From positions 806,001 through 870,000 of the forward strand of contig JAGMWG010000011.1 of NCBI GenBank assembly GCA_020744225.1: 64,000 nucleotides of DNA. Reading direction: 5' to 3'. Shown piece by piece: positions 44,756 to 57,385 of the stretch; position 1 is the stretch's first letter; each line of letters begins with the position of its first letter. The position numbers and the translations under genes are program-made. The notes under the pieces are model-generated. The model did not search any database, was not told the DNA's origin, and worked only from the letters and a program-made list of their open reading frames with translations. Origin of the DNA: Paraphoma chrysanthemicola (taxonomy: Eukaryota > Ascomycota > Dothideomycetes > Pleosporales > Phaeosphaeriaceae).

Positions 44756-45979
44756 CTATGACCACTTACTTAGACATCTCTGTGTGACAGAACGGGGCAT
44801 GCAGCTGGCGCGAGTTAGCAATGCGCAATGAGCAGACAGGGAATACGCACTAAACTGGGTCAACCTCCTCCAAGCCTGGGTGCTTGAGCAGACTCAGCCC
44901 CGCGATGCCGAAGCAAGTGTGAAAGACATCTACCATGTCGCCAGGCCGATCGGCAAGACCACCCAGTTCAGGATCCTGAAGCTGTCAGCATGGGACGCTC
45001 GTATGTAGTGTTAAGCTCCGTACCTGGCACTGCAGGATGAACTTGGTCAACTTCTCGCCGTCAATCCAGTGCAGCTTGCCGAGCATGGCCATGCTGCTCA
45101 TCACCCACCAGCTGTAGCACACATCTTCTTTCTTCTCAGGCCTGCCGTTCAGCCCGCCGTTCTTGAGTTGTCGTTCGCTTAGCCAGGCGCCCAGCTTCTC
45201 TGAATTGACCAGGTCAAGCCTCCCCGCGATGGTCAGTGCCCCGACACACGTAAACACCTGACCAGAGTGCGACTCTGCGCCAGGACTGGTGCCGTATCCG
45301 CCGTCGAAGTTCGCACACGAGTGGACGTGCTGCACTGCTTTGTCCACGTCTACAAGATGCAGTAATCCCATCAACGAGAGCGCGTTGAGGGCGCCATATA
45401 GAAAACGAGTGTCCCGCTCCCCCCACTCGTCTCCGGCAAAGGTGCCTGTATCAGGGTCCTGCAGATCTGCGATAACTATATCTCGTGAACATGAGCACGG
45501 CGGAGCAAGGATGCAGGCTAAACGCACACTTCCCGATCTTCAATCGGCCGTCTGCTATGCGCTCATCGAGCTCGCCAAAGGCATCCAGGGTGGCCAGAAT
45601 CTGCACACCACTTACGGTATATAGCATGTGAGCATCGTGGCCCGGTGCCGCGCCGAAGCCGCCGCTGTCATGCAGGCACGAGAAGACAAAGTCAAGAATC
45701 TCTCCGCGCAAAAGAGCACTCCCGTGGCCCAGCAGATGCAGCGCCGTCAGTCCCCAGTAGAGGCCGTTGAGACGCAGATGCTCGGTGAGCCAGTACTCGA
45801 GCTCGTCCTTGCGCTGGAGCGGGTCAGCGCGGGACTATTGCTGGCAGCCTGCGCGGCCACTTTGCAGTACGCACGGTGTCGAGGCTCTGAATGTAGCGGA
45901 CATGTTTGTCCACGAAGAGCTGCATCTCGTCGGGCATGCTCGCGAGGCCAGCACGGCCGGGCCCTGAGACCAGAGACAT
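44756..45979 (-). CDS. BET2: Rab geranylgeranyltransferase (type II) beta subunit
   Basis: Five exons: 45979-45875, 45813-45528, 45475-45024, 44975-44851, 44804-44756; 338 aa. Seen: HVRYIQSLDTRKDELEYWLTEHLRLNGLYWGLTAL at the start, prenyltransferase beta repeats with GGF/GGY (DSGGFGAAPGHDAHMLYT, FDGGYGTSPGAESHSGQVFTC), zinc ligands in DVCYSWWV (Cys) and VDVFHTCFG (His), and the family end EEVDPVYCMP. The last exon is easily missed: a TAG appears right after DPV if intron 4 (46 nt, GTGCGT, GCTAAC branch) is not removed. It works with Bet4 and the Rab escort protein to add two geranylgeranyl groups to Rab C-termini in the cytosol. It is divergent from the RhoGAP gene. Confidence 0.94.
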
Positions 45980-47514
45980 GTTCACAGGCACAGGCACAGG
46001 CACGGGCAGATGTAAGAAGGTGTGAAGCAAACGTAGCGCCCGATGGAGGCGTGCATTGATGTCTGGGCTAGCGCGGACCAGGGTGCAGCCTGACGCAACC
46101 AGGTGAAACGATCTTCGTGGGGCTTGGCGCGATGAGTCTCTCCATCTTGAAGCCGAGCTGCGACAGCCCAAGCGGCGGGCGCATCGTCTCGAAATAGCCC
46201 GAACAGGTGTCCTTCACCGCCAGTGCGGCGTGCTGTCCTCTCTGCTTCACCCTCGATCTGCCCGACCAGTGCGCGTGAAGCAACGTTTGTCCGCCGGCGC
46301 TCACTGCGGGTTTTGGTAGCGTCGCGTTCCTGGGCCCGAGCTCACCCTCCCACTCTGACAGCCTATCAAGGCGTGGTTGCCGCCGCCAGTCGCTCCTGCC
46401 CTTTTCTGTGTACACACGCAGCATGCGCTGAAGTACTGGACTCCACACCTGTCTGGCTCTTCTTGCGCCTCCGCCGTCTAGCAGCAGCAGCACGTCTAAC
46501 ATCTGAGCAGTCCGCCGCAGCAGCAGCACGCCGCGCACTGTCCATTCTGTTCTGCTGCGTTCGCCGCGCGACTACGTACTAACACAAAGCGTAGTCAGGA
46601 ACGCACCTCGCTGCGCACCAAAATAGCTCCGCTCCCACCCACAGTTGGTCCATTGACTATTGACTACCCAGTTGGCCCGCGCCGGCCCTGACGCCCTCTG
46701 CCCGCTTCCACAGTAACCGCACGCCACGGTGTGCAGCGTGTCTTGTGAGCAGCCTCTCCGAGTGCAGCACGCAGGCCCCTTGAGGATCTGCAAGTAGTGG
46801 GTATGTATGCTTGAGCACTCCGCTCCCTCTTTGTTCCAGTGTGCCCGCTCGCCAATGTCGTACAGCATGCCGCCCATGGTCCGCCCCTTTCACGTTCCGC
46901 AACCTTTGCTGACTGTGTCCCAGACACTCGCTTGACGACGGTCCGCCTTTGACTCCGATCCTCGACCGTCCTTTGGAAGTGGCAGCCAGGGAGACGACGG
47001 GCGTAATTCGCAGGCAGTTGCGGGTCGCACGCGCTTGGTACCATCTACGTGGGCTCCTGCAGCCAGCCGCCGACAGTAGACTCGAGTCCTTGTCACAGAC
47101 GTATCGGTGAAAGCCTGCAGACAGTGCTGGCCGGGAACACAACCACTTCACCAGGGCTTTTTTGGTTCGTACCACCTCCCGCCTTCAAATACTTTGTGTG
47201 TTGGGACAGACCCCGCCATGGTTTGAATCCACTGACAGCCATGTGCAGACACAGTCGAATCCACCGCGACACCCGCCCCAATCACTTGCACCCACCAGCC
47301 ACGACTCATGCGCCTTTTCCACTGACCCCAAAACTTCCGTCCTCACACGCGTCGCATCGCCGCTCCGAGCACGCACTTACTTGCCCCAATACCGAGGCTC
47401 TCCTACACAACACACCCACCGAGGTAGTTGGCTCGTGTTTTGGAAGCACAACTTAGCAGAGCTGCGCTAAGCGATTATTAGTCTTGGGACCCGCCGCGTA
47501 AGCAGTTGCGCAAA
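45980..47514. promoter_or_regulatory. Divergent intergenic region, BET2 / RhoGAP
   Basis: 1.5 kb between two start codons. Several frames of 100-170 codons overlap on both strands (46068-47175, 47049-47470), all rich in Arg/Ser/Pro, without motifs, consistent with G+C-rich non-coding DNA. A repeated GGCACA/GGCACG hexamer occurs just upstream of BET2 (about 45985-46010). No RNA gene seen. Confidence 0.35.
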
Positions 47515-49751
47515 ATGCCCAAGTCGTCGGCGTTGTCGCTGGCCATGAGGGGCGGGAAGATTGGAAAGGACAGCTCGAATGCTCCCTTGAGCCCCAGAAG
47601 TCCCAGATCTCCCGGTTTCAACGACGGAGGGTTCGCATCGCCAAATGCGCCGTTTGCACAGATACCCGAGTCGCCAGCATCACCTAAGCCACGCAAGGAC
47701 ACCAAGAACATCTTTTCAAACTTCTCTGCGACCCGTTCTTCTTCACGCATCATCAACCAAGAAAGCTCGATACGACAGGTTCCCGAGCAACAGCCCTCGC
47801 CAGTATATTCGAACGGGCGTGGTGGCACATCAACTCCCGATCTTAGCCGACCAATCCAAACACCGACCTCTGATGGTAAGTCCAGTCGTTTAAGGAGCGA
47901 GGCTTGCATACTGACTGCAGAAGATAACCGATCGGAAATTGTACGGTTAGATCACAGGACCGGATCGGGTATGTCAAGCGATCAGCAGGAGCACCACGAT
48001 TCTTCGAAGCGGGACACCATCAAACCGAAGAAGAAGCAGGGCATGCTCTCCAGGTCAAGATCCATCAAGGGCGATGAAGGCCCCGGTAACCGCTCGAAGC
48101 TTAACAAGGCTCCACCGCCCCAACTCTCGCCCGACATCGCAGGCACTTGGACAACGAACGGTGATGCCACTGCTCTAAAAACTGCACCACTCGAGAAGGG
48201 TCAATCCTGGCGGTCGCTGGTTGGGCAAGGAAAGATGCGGACACACTCAGCCGACAGACACGCACCGGACAGGCACGACAGCAGCCACCGCGATGACAAC
48301 CACGCATCAGGACGGGACAGGGTGGAGCAAGTTTCGCTTGCTTCAAGCTCCTACAATGACAACAAAGGTGCCACTTTGATGTCCAGTCTCGGATCTGGTG
48401 CCCGCAAAGTGCACGACAAGATGGACTCCGCGCGCAAGGGCATTTTTGGCAAACTTGGACGAAGTTCCAGCAACCACGAAACCCCAACGTTGGTCACGAA
48501 CGAGCCCTATGTGTGCAAGGTCATTCACAAGCCTCTGATCGAGCAGACGAGACTGACAAGGATATCTTCACGGCTGGAGCAATCTAGAGATAAGACCGAG
48601 TTCTGGATGCCGGCTCTGCCCTGGCGCTGCATTGAGTAGGTCATGACACGAGCAACTTATAACGAAGAAAACACTGACCAGTCTGCAGCTATCTGAACAT
48701 GAGAGGGTGCGAGGAAGAGGGCTTGTATCGTGTTCCTGGATCTGCGCAACAAGTGAGGTACTACGAGCGAAAGTTTGATACCGGTAAGATCAACGAAGTG
48801 GTAACACGATAAACTTGCAACTGACGACGTGCAGATGGAGACATTGATTTGATCAGCGATCCGAATCTCAACGATCCTAACGTCATCGGTTCACTTTTCA
48901 AGGGATGGTTGCGACAACTGCCTGACGAGATCTTCCCCAAGGAGATCCAGGCGCGCATTCAACGAGAGTGCCAAGGAGCAAAGGCCACTCCTCAGTTGCT
49001 CAAGGACGAGCTCTCCAAGTTGCCGCCATTCAACTACTACCTACTATTTGCCATCACTTGCCACATCAGCTTGTTGCACTCTTGTTCCGAGTTCAACAAG
49101 ATGAACTACAACAACCTGTGTATTTGCTTTCAACCGGCTATCAAGATTGATGCTTTCTGCTTCCAGTTCCTTATCTTGGACTGGCGAAACTGCTGGCAGG
49201 GATGTTGGACAGAGAAAGACTACTTGAATGACGAGTTGGAGTACCTCCAGTCTCTGGAAGTGCAAGCTCTGCCACCGACGCCCGCTCGCAATGGTCAGAC
49301 ACAGAACGGAGGCAAATCGAAGCCTTCTCAGCAGTCAGCACATACTGTACATGGCTCAAAGCCAACCTCCACGCGAAGCACATCGATGGAAAAGACTAGA
49401 GCTACCGCGCGAGATGTCTCCTCTGACAGGAACGGCCGCACAGCTTCGCCAGGCGTCGTGTTCGTGGTGTCAGAATCCCCCAACGAGACTGCACAACGCT
49501 CACGGCACTTAGATCGTGACTCTTCGACCGAGCGTACCATCTCCTCCGCTGACAGCCGAGATGGCTTCAGCAGCACACGCGCGACACCCAAGCGACCCCC
49601 ACCCTCCGTGAGCACCGATGTCTCGATCGACGGAGACAACGCCGCGACGCCCACCCAAGCAACGCTGCATAACCGTGGACCGTCCGATTCAACGCAATTC
49701 CGTCTGGACTTGAACAACCCGCCGAGCTCTCCTTTCAATATCAAGTTTTAA
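47515..49751 (+). CDS. RhoGAP-domain GTPase-activating protein
   Basis: Four exons: 47515-47875, 47921-48635, 48689-48783, 48835-49751; 695 aa. Intron 1 (45 nt) is stop-free and in frame, so it may be kept as DGKSSRLRSEACILTA. Seen: a 300-residue Ser/Pro/basic N-terminus; a RhoGAP domain at about 325-540 with EEEGLYRVPGSAQ (arginine finger), GSLFKGWLRQLPDEIFP, LPPFNYYLLFAITCHIS and MNYNNLCICFQPAIKI; then FCFQFLILDWRNCWQGCW, typical of a fungal RhoGAP group; and a disordered tail. It should switch off Rho/Cdc42-type GTPases. Its own targets depend on prenylation by enzymes such as RAM2-containing GGTase I. The specific GTPase cannot be told from sequence. Confidence 0.88.
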
Positions 49752-50354
49752 TCGACGATGGTCAAAGTTCTGGAACCACTTCCTGCGGTCATTGTCTCGT
49801 CTGAGTTTTATATATTTCTGATTAGCATATTGGGCTGCCACGAGCATCACGATACCCACTCATGAGCTTACTTGGGCTCGTTGGCGGCAGAGCTGCCGCT
49901 TTTTTTTTTCAAACACCAATTCCTAGTTACCCCAGCGGTGGAGTTTTTTGTCTTGCGCATTCATAGGCCCTAGGCATCGGGGGCGTTCCTTGCTCCGGCG
50001 ATTGGATTAGGTCGGGTCGAGGTTGGCAGATTGTTTTGCATTTGCAGCGCGTAGGATAAAGAAAGCGAAGCAAACTTGTACGATATTGAAGGAGTGAGTG
50101 ATGCGCCTGCCCACAGGGCGCTGCTGAAGAATGAGTCATGTGATTTTGCTTTTAGGCAACTCGCAAAATGTGTGATGTGCATTTGATGACTGGATCCAAC
50201 GTTAGCTGCATAAGCTGGACTTGTGAATAATTGGCCATTTCAGGCCCAATGTAATGTCGAAATTTACTACTTAACCACCACCATCTACACCCAAGCAAGC
50301 AAGCAAGTAGGCGAACCATACGTATCGATACAATTTTCTTACCAAGAAAGAAAA
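49752..50354. other. Intergenic region, RhoGAP / RapZ-like
   Basis: 603 bp between same-strand genes. A T10 run at about 49902 may belong to a 3' end. No coding frame accepted. Confidence 0.35.
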
Positions 50355-51050
50355 ATGACACAACCACCACCAACACCACCACCACCACCACAACCCCTCC
50401 TCATTCTCTACTCCCACGGCCGCACACCCCCACTCCACCCGCCTCCAGACCTCAAATTCGACTTGAGAAGTATCCCCAATCCGCCAAAAGCATTACGCGC
50501 TGTTAGTGACGGCAGATCGAAACGCCTGCGCGAGCATTTACTCTCAGACGAGAAGTTTGTGGGCAAGTTGGGGAATGTGGAAGAGCAGATTGGGGAGGGT
50601 ATGAGTGTGAAGTTGGGGGAGTGGGAGAGTGAGCAGATGGAGAGGACGACTGGGGATGAAGCGGGCGTTGGAAGTGGGATCGGGGATGAAGCAGCAGAAG
50701 AGGTAGAAGGAGGAGTAAGAGAGCGAGAAATGCAAGAGGGAGATCAGCTTGATGATGACGCTGAGGTTATTGATGACGAGGACGCATCTGGCTTGGTTGA
50801 TGACAACGACAATATCACATCCCATGACGGCCCAGTCCTCCGTGTAGGATGCTTTTGTGCGCTCGGTCACCACCGAAGCGTTGCGTTTGTCGAAGAGCTG
50901 GCACGATTGAAGTGGCCCGGAGAATGGCATGTTGAGGTTGTGCATCGGGATTTGGAAAGGAAGAAGGGCGGTGGGAAGAGGGAGGGGCAGAAGAGGGGAT
51001 GGAAAGGTAGGAGGGTTATTGGCGCAGACGAAGATGGTGTCGACGAATAA
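50355..51050 (+). CDS. RapZ C-terminal-domain-like protein
   Basis: Single exon, 231 aa from MTQPPPTPPPP. Seen: LLILYSHGRTPP at the start, DLRSIPNPPKALR near residues 40-52, an acidic low-complexity insert at about 90-155 and then VGCFCALGHHRSVAFVEELA with VEVVHRDLE. The DLRxIPNPP and C-x-GxHRSV-x-x-x-E blocks are those of the C-terminal domain of bacterial RapZ (YvcJ), where the motif reads CTGGxHRS. The N-terminal P-loop kinase half of RapZ is absent. In bacteria that domain binds small RNAs and glucosamine-6-phosphate. The fungal role is unknown. A lysine-rich tail (GGGKREGQKRGWKGRR) could help RNA binding. The similarity call is from motifs only. Confidence 0.7.
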   Translation: MTQPPPTPPPPPQPLLILYSHGRTPPLHPPPDLKFDLRSIPNPPKALRAVSDGRSKRLREHLLSDEKFVGKLGNVEEQIGEGMSVKLGEWESEQMERTTGDEAGVGSGIGDEAAEEVEGGVREREMQEGDQLDDDAEVIDDEDASGLVDDNDNITSHDGPVLRVGCFCALGHHRSVAFVEELARLKWPGEWHVEVVHRDLERKKGGGKREGQKRGWKGRRVIGADEDGVDE

Positions 51051-51164
51051 AAAGTGTCACTAGCTGTTTATCAAAGCGACTTTGACAGAGGCACAGTCAA
51101 TGCGTAGATATCTGACAAGGTTAAAACGGTCGTCAATCTAATTCGTTCTATCTATCTAATCCAC

Positions 51165-54100
51165 CTATACATCCCCCCACCCTGATGACGTTCTAACATT
51201 CCGTAACATCTCCAACGCCCCTTTAACAACCTTCTCATTCTTGCCCTCTTGCCTGTTCGCCTCCCTCGTGCCCACTTTCTCCAATTGCTTCGCGATTGCC
51301 TCTTCTTCTTTCCACCACGCTTCACTCCTCTCCACAAACCTCACATATCCTTCTAACACGACTTCCTTGCCATCCCAGCTCTTTCCGCTCAGTGCTTTAT
51401 CAAGAACCGGCCAAATCTGCTTTGCGGTCACCGGTTCAATCTTGTCGCTCCCAACGGCGCTTGTGATGGCCAGGACGGCGTTTGCGACTGTTTTCGCAGC
51501 CGTGTGTTTGACAGCCCACTGCCTGGATTCGAGATGTGTTTCTACGAGCGCAAGGATTTCTTTCAAGTAAAGCGAGACTGTACGCGGGCCAGCGACGTGG
51601 TCGTCCCAAGTCTCAGTGAAGAGTTTGCGTGTTTGTTCGTCAGAATCGTGCTTGGCGAGGTAGATGAAAGGCAGCAAGGAGGACGACAGCGAGGTGAAGC
51701 GATCGGTCGCATGGAGACTAATGGCGCGTGTCATGTCGCCTGCGAGAAGTCGATTCTTGTCGCTGGATTCTTCGGACTCAAAGTAGAGTTTATTTATGAA
51801 GGTAATGGTGGCGAGGATTTGTTTGTCAGAGGCTAGGCGTGCGAGATAGCCTGCAGCGGCGGCATATGAAGACGAGACCGTCTCGTTGCGATCATGGATT
51901 TGCTTGTGGATGAGTCGGAGGAATTGGTCGGCGTAAGGATTGAAGACGAAGCGGTGGCGGGTTGCTAGCGTAACCAGCACGCGCGAACAGCCTACTTTAG
52001 AGGGCAAACCAACGGCAGATTTCATCGCAGCTTCGATGCGAGGGACCAGGAGCTTCATTGTTTCGGCATCGGCGAGGTCGAGACAGCGTTCAATCGACTC
52101 GGTGAGTGGCGAAGAGCGGACGCTCTGAAGACGCATATCGTCAATCTTCTGCTCCGTGAGATTATACTTCTTTGCATTGAGATGCAGGTAGTTGACGGCT
52201 TCTGGCTCGAGTGAGCTGAGGAGGCCAAGCAAGCGCTCGACAAGTTCGGGGACGTGCGGGTTGAGCGTTGTTGCGTTGGCTTTCTTGACGATCTGTAGGA
52301 GTGTTTGTACTGAGAATAAACGGACTTCCTCCGCAGACGATTCAAGACCTGACGTAGAGAATAAGAATGGCAGAACTCGTGTAAGTTGAGCATTTGCGGA
52401 TTTGACGGAAGCATCGCCTGCTTCAAGAGAGCGAGTAAGTATGGCCGTCAAAACGCGAGCTAAGGCCGCAGCGGCAACACGGACAGTCTCTTTGATGTCA
52501 TCGAGGACTTTAAAGCACTTATCCCAGATTTGAGTTAGGTACTTTTCGTACTAGACATGGTTAGCAGCCATCTGCATGTCAAAAGAAGATATTTGCTTAC
52601 TTTCTCGATGCTGCGACCTTGAACAAGATCTGCTATCGCTGCACAACACGCTTGACGAACACGCCACTCCTTCCCCAGAATACTGGCTAGGAGATCATCC
52701 ATAATAGCGTCAAAGTGCTTGTCGATGGTTGCCGAAGAGTCTTTTACCAAAGCGTTCCAGATGTCGTTCATTGATCGCTGGACATTGGTATTAGGATCAA
52801 ACCTGTACATGGTCAGTAATACATTCAGCGGCCACCTGTGGGAAACCGTACCTGTACCGGAAAAGCTTTGGGTAGAGCTTGGGATTTTCCGCCAGATAAC
52901 CATCTACGCTCGAGTCTGAGAAAATGTTGCTAAGGCCGAAGCGTCCGAATGCGGCTCTGCTTGACCAGATGGAGTTGTGTGAAGCCATTGACATGAAGCG
53001 GTACACCAGGCTTGAGTCCCCGACGTCAGTCGCCAGGTTCAAAATATCCTTGTAGGTGGTGATTGAGCCATCTCCTGTTGGCAGGGCACCCTCGTCGAAG
53101 AGCTGGGTATCTTCGGTGACATTTCCAGATATCTTTGACTTGTTGTCGGAGAAAGAGCCCACGAGGTCACGAACAAGATCGTCTTTGAGTTGTCGGTCGC
53201 CCTTCTCGTACACCAGACCCAAGCCTCTGGAAGCCGCTTCTTGGACAACTTCATCGCGATTAGAAAGGCAACTCTTGAACGCGACCTGACATGGGCCAAG
53301 GAAATTCTGAAATTCGGGCTTGTGGCCGCAGTACTGCAGAAGACATAGCAGCCAGATTACCGACGCTTTCTTCAGAGAAGGCTTGCTTTGTTGGCAGCCT
53401 TTCAAGGTCTTCTCAACCACTGCAGCTAATGTCCTCTCACGCTTGGGACCAGATGGTGTCTGTAGAGGCGCATCCCATGGATCGTGTGTCTGGTTCGGAT
53501 GCAGTACATCAAGCTCAGCAATCAAAGCCTTAGAATCCCAGCCACATGCGAAGCAGCTCAAGGCTTCTCCAACCGAGAACTGAACCTCTGTTTCGCGAAC
53601 CTCATGAAGATCATACAGCTTGTCACTGATGAACTTGTAATCGGTATCGTTCTCGGCGTCTGCTTCTGGCTCGTTTGTGATCATTGATAGGTGGCCCAAC
53701 GCGAGGATCGCAGTCGTCGTGCCAGACTTTGCGGAGTCATATATGTGCTGAGCAATATCGTCCACCTTGGAGTACTTAGATATCGACGCAGGTGTTATGA
53801 CGTTGAAGAGGCTAAGTTGATCGATGCAGGTGTGCGCAGCTGCTTTTAGTGTCGCATCACGAGACTCCTTCATGATCTCAACCAGTGTCTCCAACAATTG
53901 ATGTACTGGATGGCCATCAGTGATACTGTCCGAGGTTGCTGTACTTCTCCAGAATGCCCTGCTGAAGTGGTAGCCGAGCGCAACGATGATGCCACTTATT
54001 TGGTTGATATCGCCACCAATGGCGGACTTCCATGTAGTTAATTTGTCGAAGAATCGGGTCTGCGACTTTTGCAAGGACCCTTGATCACAATCTTCATGTG

Positions 54101-56546
54101 AAGCTAGCAGCCCAAATGCGTGGGCTGCAGCGACCCGTCGAGCAACGTTGTTCGACAGCACGGAAGGTTGAAGAGCTGTGAAGTCCTGAACGAGGTTTGC
54201 AAGAACCCATTGACGTTGGGGCAGCAAGGAAAGTAGTCGCACAAATGTGCTTCCAATATCCCCGACATCGCTGAGCTCGTCTCGAGTGAGTCGATCGAAA
54301 CTTGCTCGCAAGATCGCAGCTAAAGAGTTAGCATGGGCATCAGCCTCGGCGTACGCACGGAAAGCCTGACGTGCACGCGCGTCTGTTGTCATCAGACTTT
54401 CTAGTTTCCGGCCCCAATCTTCCGTCAGAGTACCGCCGATACCCCTCTCCGTTAATGCTGCCTGCAGAGCGATCTGAGAGCAAAACGTGATGACTGTTGG
54501 AAGTGCATCCGGATATTGTCGACTGAAGTGCTGCACTTGGCCTAGTATATTTGCTGGCACATCGATGTCCATTGCATCTTCATCGTCGCCTTGCTGCACG
54601 AAAATAAAGCTTATCATCTTGTCAAAGTCCGGAAAGGCAAAGTCTTTCTGCTCTTCACTGATGCCAGGAAGCGAGTTGGACATCTTAAACCAGAATGGAT
54701 CCAGGCCGCGTTGGCCTTCTTCCACCACCTCATGTCTCTCAGCTGCACCTCCGCTCACAGCTAGTATATCAATCCAGCGTGCAAGAACGTCGTGATATGG
54801 CAGACATCTATTTGCGAATCTAGTCGCAACGTAACGCGTACTCCGAATGAACCTGTCGGAAGCCGGAGTGGTGACTTGGCCAAAAGCTGCATACCGAAGC
54901 AACAGCCGCCGGAAGCCAGGCATAACAGCGGGGTCGAACGGTTTCGAAAAAGCGCCCAAGACAGAAGAAAGAGCCTCCTCGATGCTGACAGCAACGTCTT
55001 TGCCGGCAGTGTCTTCCCGCAACGAGCGAAACAACCACTCAAGAAGATCCAGTGTGGGCTCAATGAGAATCTTCTCAGGCGCAGCCTTAGCAAGAAGTCC
55101 GATCGTTTCGTAGCCATAGCCTCGCAACTCCATGTCCTGGTCACGGTCGGCGATTGGCCAACCTTGGTCTTGCACAAAGGCTCGGAGATTGCCAACTAGT
55201 CCTCCCGCTACTATCGAAAGGTCAGTCGATGCTCCCCGACGTGCCACGAAATTGACTAGAGAGAAGATTGCGGATCGAAACTTGGACGCCTCTCGCCCAG
55301 CTGTCTTGTTCGTGGGATTCAGCTCGGCTGAAAGTAGTCCCTCTTCCACGATTCTGGCGACCTGACGCGGGTAGGCGGAGCATTTCACTGATCTTGATAA
55401 AACTCCCAGAATTCTGATGCGAAGTGGCGTCTTTACTGGTAGTTGCCCATCGGCCGTAGATCTGCCCCAATCATTAATGAAGCTTACGTGTGGAAGAAAG
55501 AGGCTCACTCACGAGCCAAAGTAGAGTTCAAGTAGCGTCTCCACCACAGTCGGGTCCTCCAGATCCTTGGAAAGCATGACGCGTTTCAACGTATCTTCGC
55601 CGACTTCTGAAATACGAGAATTTGTGTCCGCAGCAGCGAACAGTGCTGGATAAAACTTTTCGTCATCCTTGAACAGTCCGCTTGCGAGAAATCTGGCTAC
55701 GAGCGCCTTTGCTTCGGTCAAGTTCAGGCCTGAATCGGAGCTTGGATCCCAGGCATCTGGCTTGCCCTGCAATGTAAGGAACTTGTAGTCTTCTACAGAT
55801 AAGCCTGGACACCGCAGTGAGGCTGCCGCCTCGGGAGTAGCAGGGCGCACGATCTGAAGGAGCATTAATTTGCCGAACCATCTAGACAGAAATGACGCAT
55901 CTTCGTCGCCCAATCCTAACGTCGCTCTGAGCTCATCGTCTTCCTTGCTCCCACGCAAGGGGAGTTTGAAATGTACTAGAAGCCGCAAAATGAGATGGAA
56001 GAGTTGAGACGCATGTTGCGTGGACTTTACGTAGTCGTTGGCGATGCCTTGGAGTAGTATGGGTAATAGGTCAAGTCGTTCTGATACCGACAAGCGAGTG
56101 ATGCCTTGTTGAATGTACAAGAGATCGAAATGCCGGATGAGTGATATATCCGGATTCTCTTTGTACTGTTTCAGAAGAGCAGCAACTGGAAGCTTGATGT
56201 CTCTGTCACCAAGGTCAGTCAATAGTTGATTGCAGAGAAGCAGAAACAGCGTACTGTGACTTGATACGGGTATTGACGTGCTGGCAGATGGAGATGACCT
56301 GGAATGAGCAGCCGCTGTTAGCGGCGTCCGGAGCACAAAATGGAGATGTCTGAGAGAAAATGCCGAAAGACTCCTTACCTTGTTTCTCACAGCGACATGT
56401 TCGGAGCCCAACTTGAGCAACAGCGGAGCGAGATATGTCTTGAGCAGGTCCTCGAGTTTCTTTTCTGAGCTTGCCAGCGCTATACGCATCTCCACCTTGC
56501 CCACCAAAGAAAGCTCTTTGGCTTCTGCACTCTGTGTTTCCGCCAT
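51165..56546 (-). CDS. ECM29: Proteasome adaptor/scaffold Ecm29
   Basis: Six exons: 56546-56379, 56298-56255, 56202-55513, 55461-52852, 52802-52601, 52550-51165; 1699 aa. Seen: the start LVGKVEMRIALASSEKKLEDLLKTYLAPLLLKLGSEHVAVRNK, then VISICQHVNTRIKSQDIKLPVAALL, an Ecm29 signature reached only after removing introns 1 and 2 (their sum is divisible by three, so the raw frame reads through them). The rest is helical HEAT-like repeats, including ASRGLGLVYEKGD, SYKDILNLATDVGDSSLVYRFMSMASHNSIWSSRAAFG-type blocks and FDPNTNVQRSMNDIW. Ecm29 (about 1800 aa in yeast) bridges the proteasome core and cap and acts in quality control and stress. It is divergent from UBX5, a Cdc48 cofactor. The first exons are short, as often in this family. 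Confidence 0.92.
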
Positions 56547-57385
56547 ACCCGAGTGTGGTGATGGTCGTATGTCGGGAAGACGTGGTGAATATCACGGGCC
56601 GCGATATCGCGATTCTTAAAGTGAGCGCCACAGGCAGATGCAGTCGGCGCGGCCCATCAGCTGCTGAGCAAGACGACGTAGCAGGCGAATAAGACGGACG
56701 AAAAGAGTGTTTGGAGCACGTCACGTTTCTCAGACCGGTGATTGCCTTCACTCGAAGGCGACACCAGCAGGGATCATGGCGCACGGGCAATGACGCAGCA
56801 ACCGCCTGCCTGCACCACAATTGCATCGCGTCTTCGACGTGCTTCTGCCGCCGTCGACAGCCTCTGCCTGCCCACCAAACACGTCTCTGTGCATCATATT
56901 TGCCTCCAGTCGCGCCTGCCCCGCGCCCATTCACCGCACCGCCACCAGAAACTTCACAGACCTGTTCCGAGTACGCGAAGCGCCATCGGAACTCTCTCAC
57001 CGTTTCGTGCCACCACCGCCGAACAATCACACCCAGCACTCACCTTGTGCCGGCCCTTCTCCCGTTCGCCCTCACCTCTCACCTCTCACCCCGCGAACAG
57101 GGCAGCAGCAGCATTGTACACGCATCATCCCGCTTGTTTGCCGCGCTTCGATGGCTGTATAGACTGCCCCGCCGTGCTTTCCTCCACCACGCCCGCCAGA
57201 CCAGTTCCTTCCCTGCACCCCACGCATCTCGGAGCCAACTCACCCAGTAGAACACCCAGGCAACAAGGTCGCTTTACGCCCAGGCTGCCTACGCGCACGG
57301 CTGCTCTTCCCACGACAACCCCCACCACTACTCTTGTCCGCAACAAATTCCTACAGCCCGATCAACCACCCCACAGTCGCCCAGC
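56547..57385. promoter_or_regulatory. Shared divergent promoter of ECM29 and UBX5
   Basis: 839 bp between the two start codons. The UBX5 side (56800-57380) is strongly pyrimidine-rich. I looked for the yeast proteasome element GGTGGCAAA on both strands and did not see it. An inverted GCGATATCGC string lies at about 56603. Confidence 0.5.

Noticed and set aside
46657..47175. 172-codon minus-strand frame between BET2 and the RhoGAP
   Set aside because: Overlaps other frames on both strands, Arg/Gly-rich, no motif; typical of G+C-rich spacer.
56547..57385. Proteasome-associated control element
   Set aside because: GGTGGCAAA or its complement was looked for and not found in the ECM29/UBX5 promoter.
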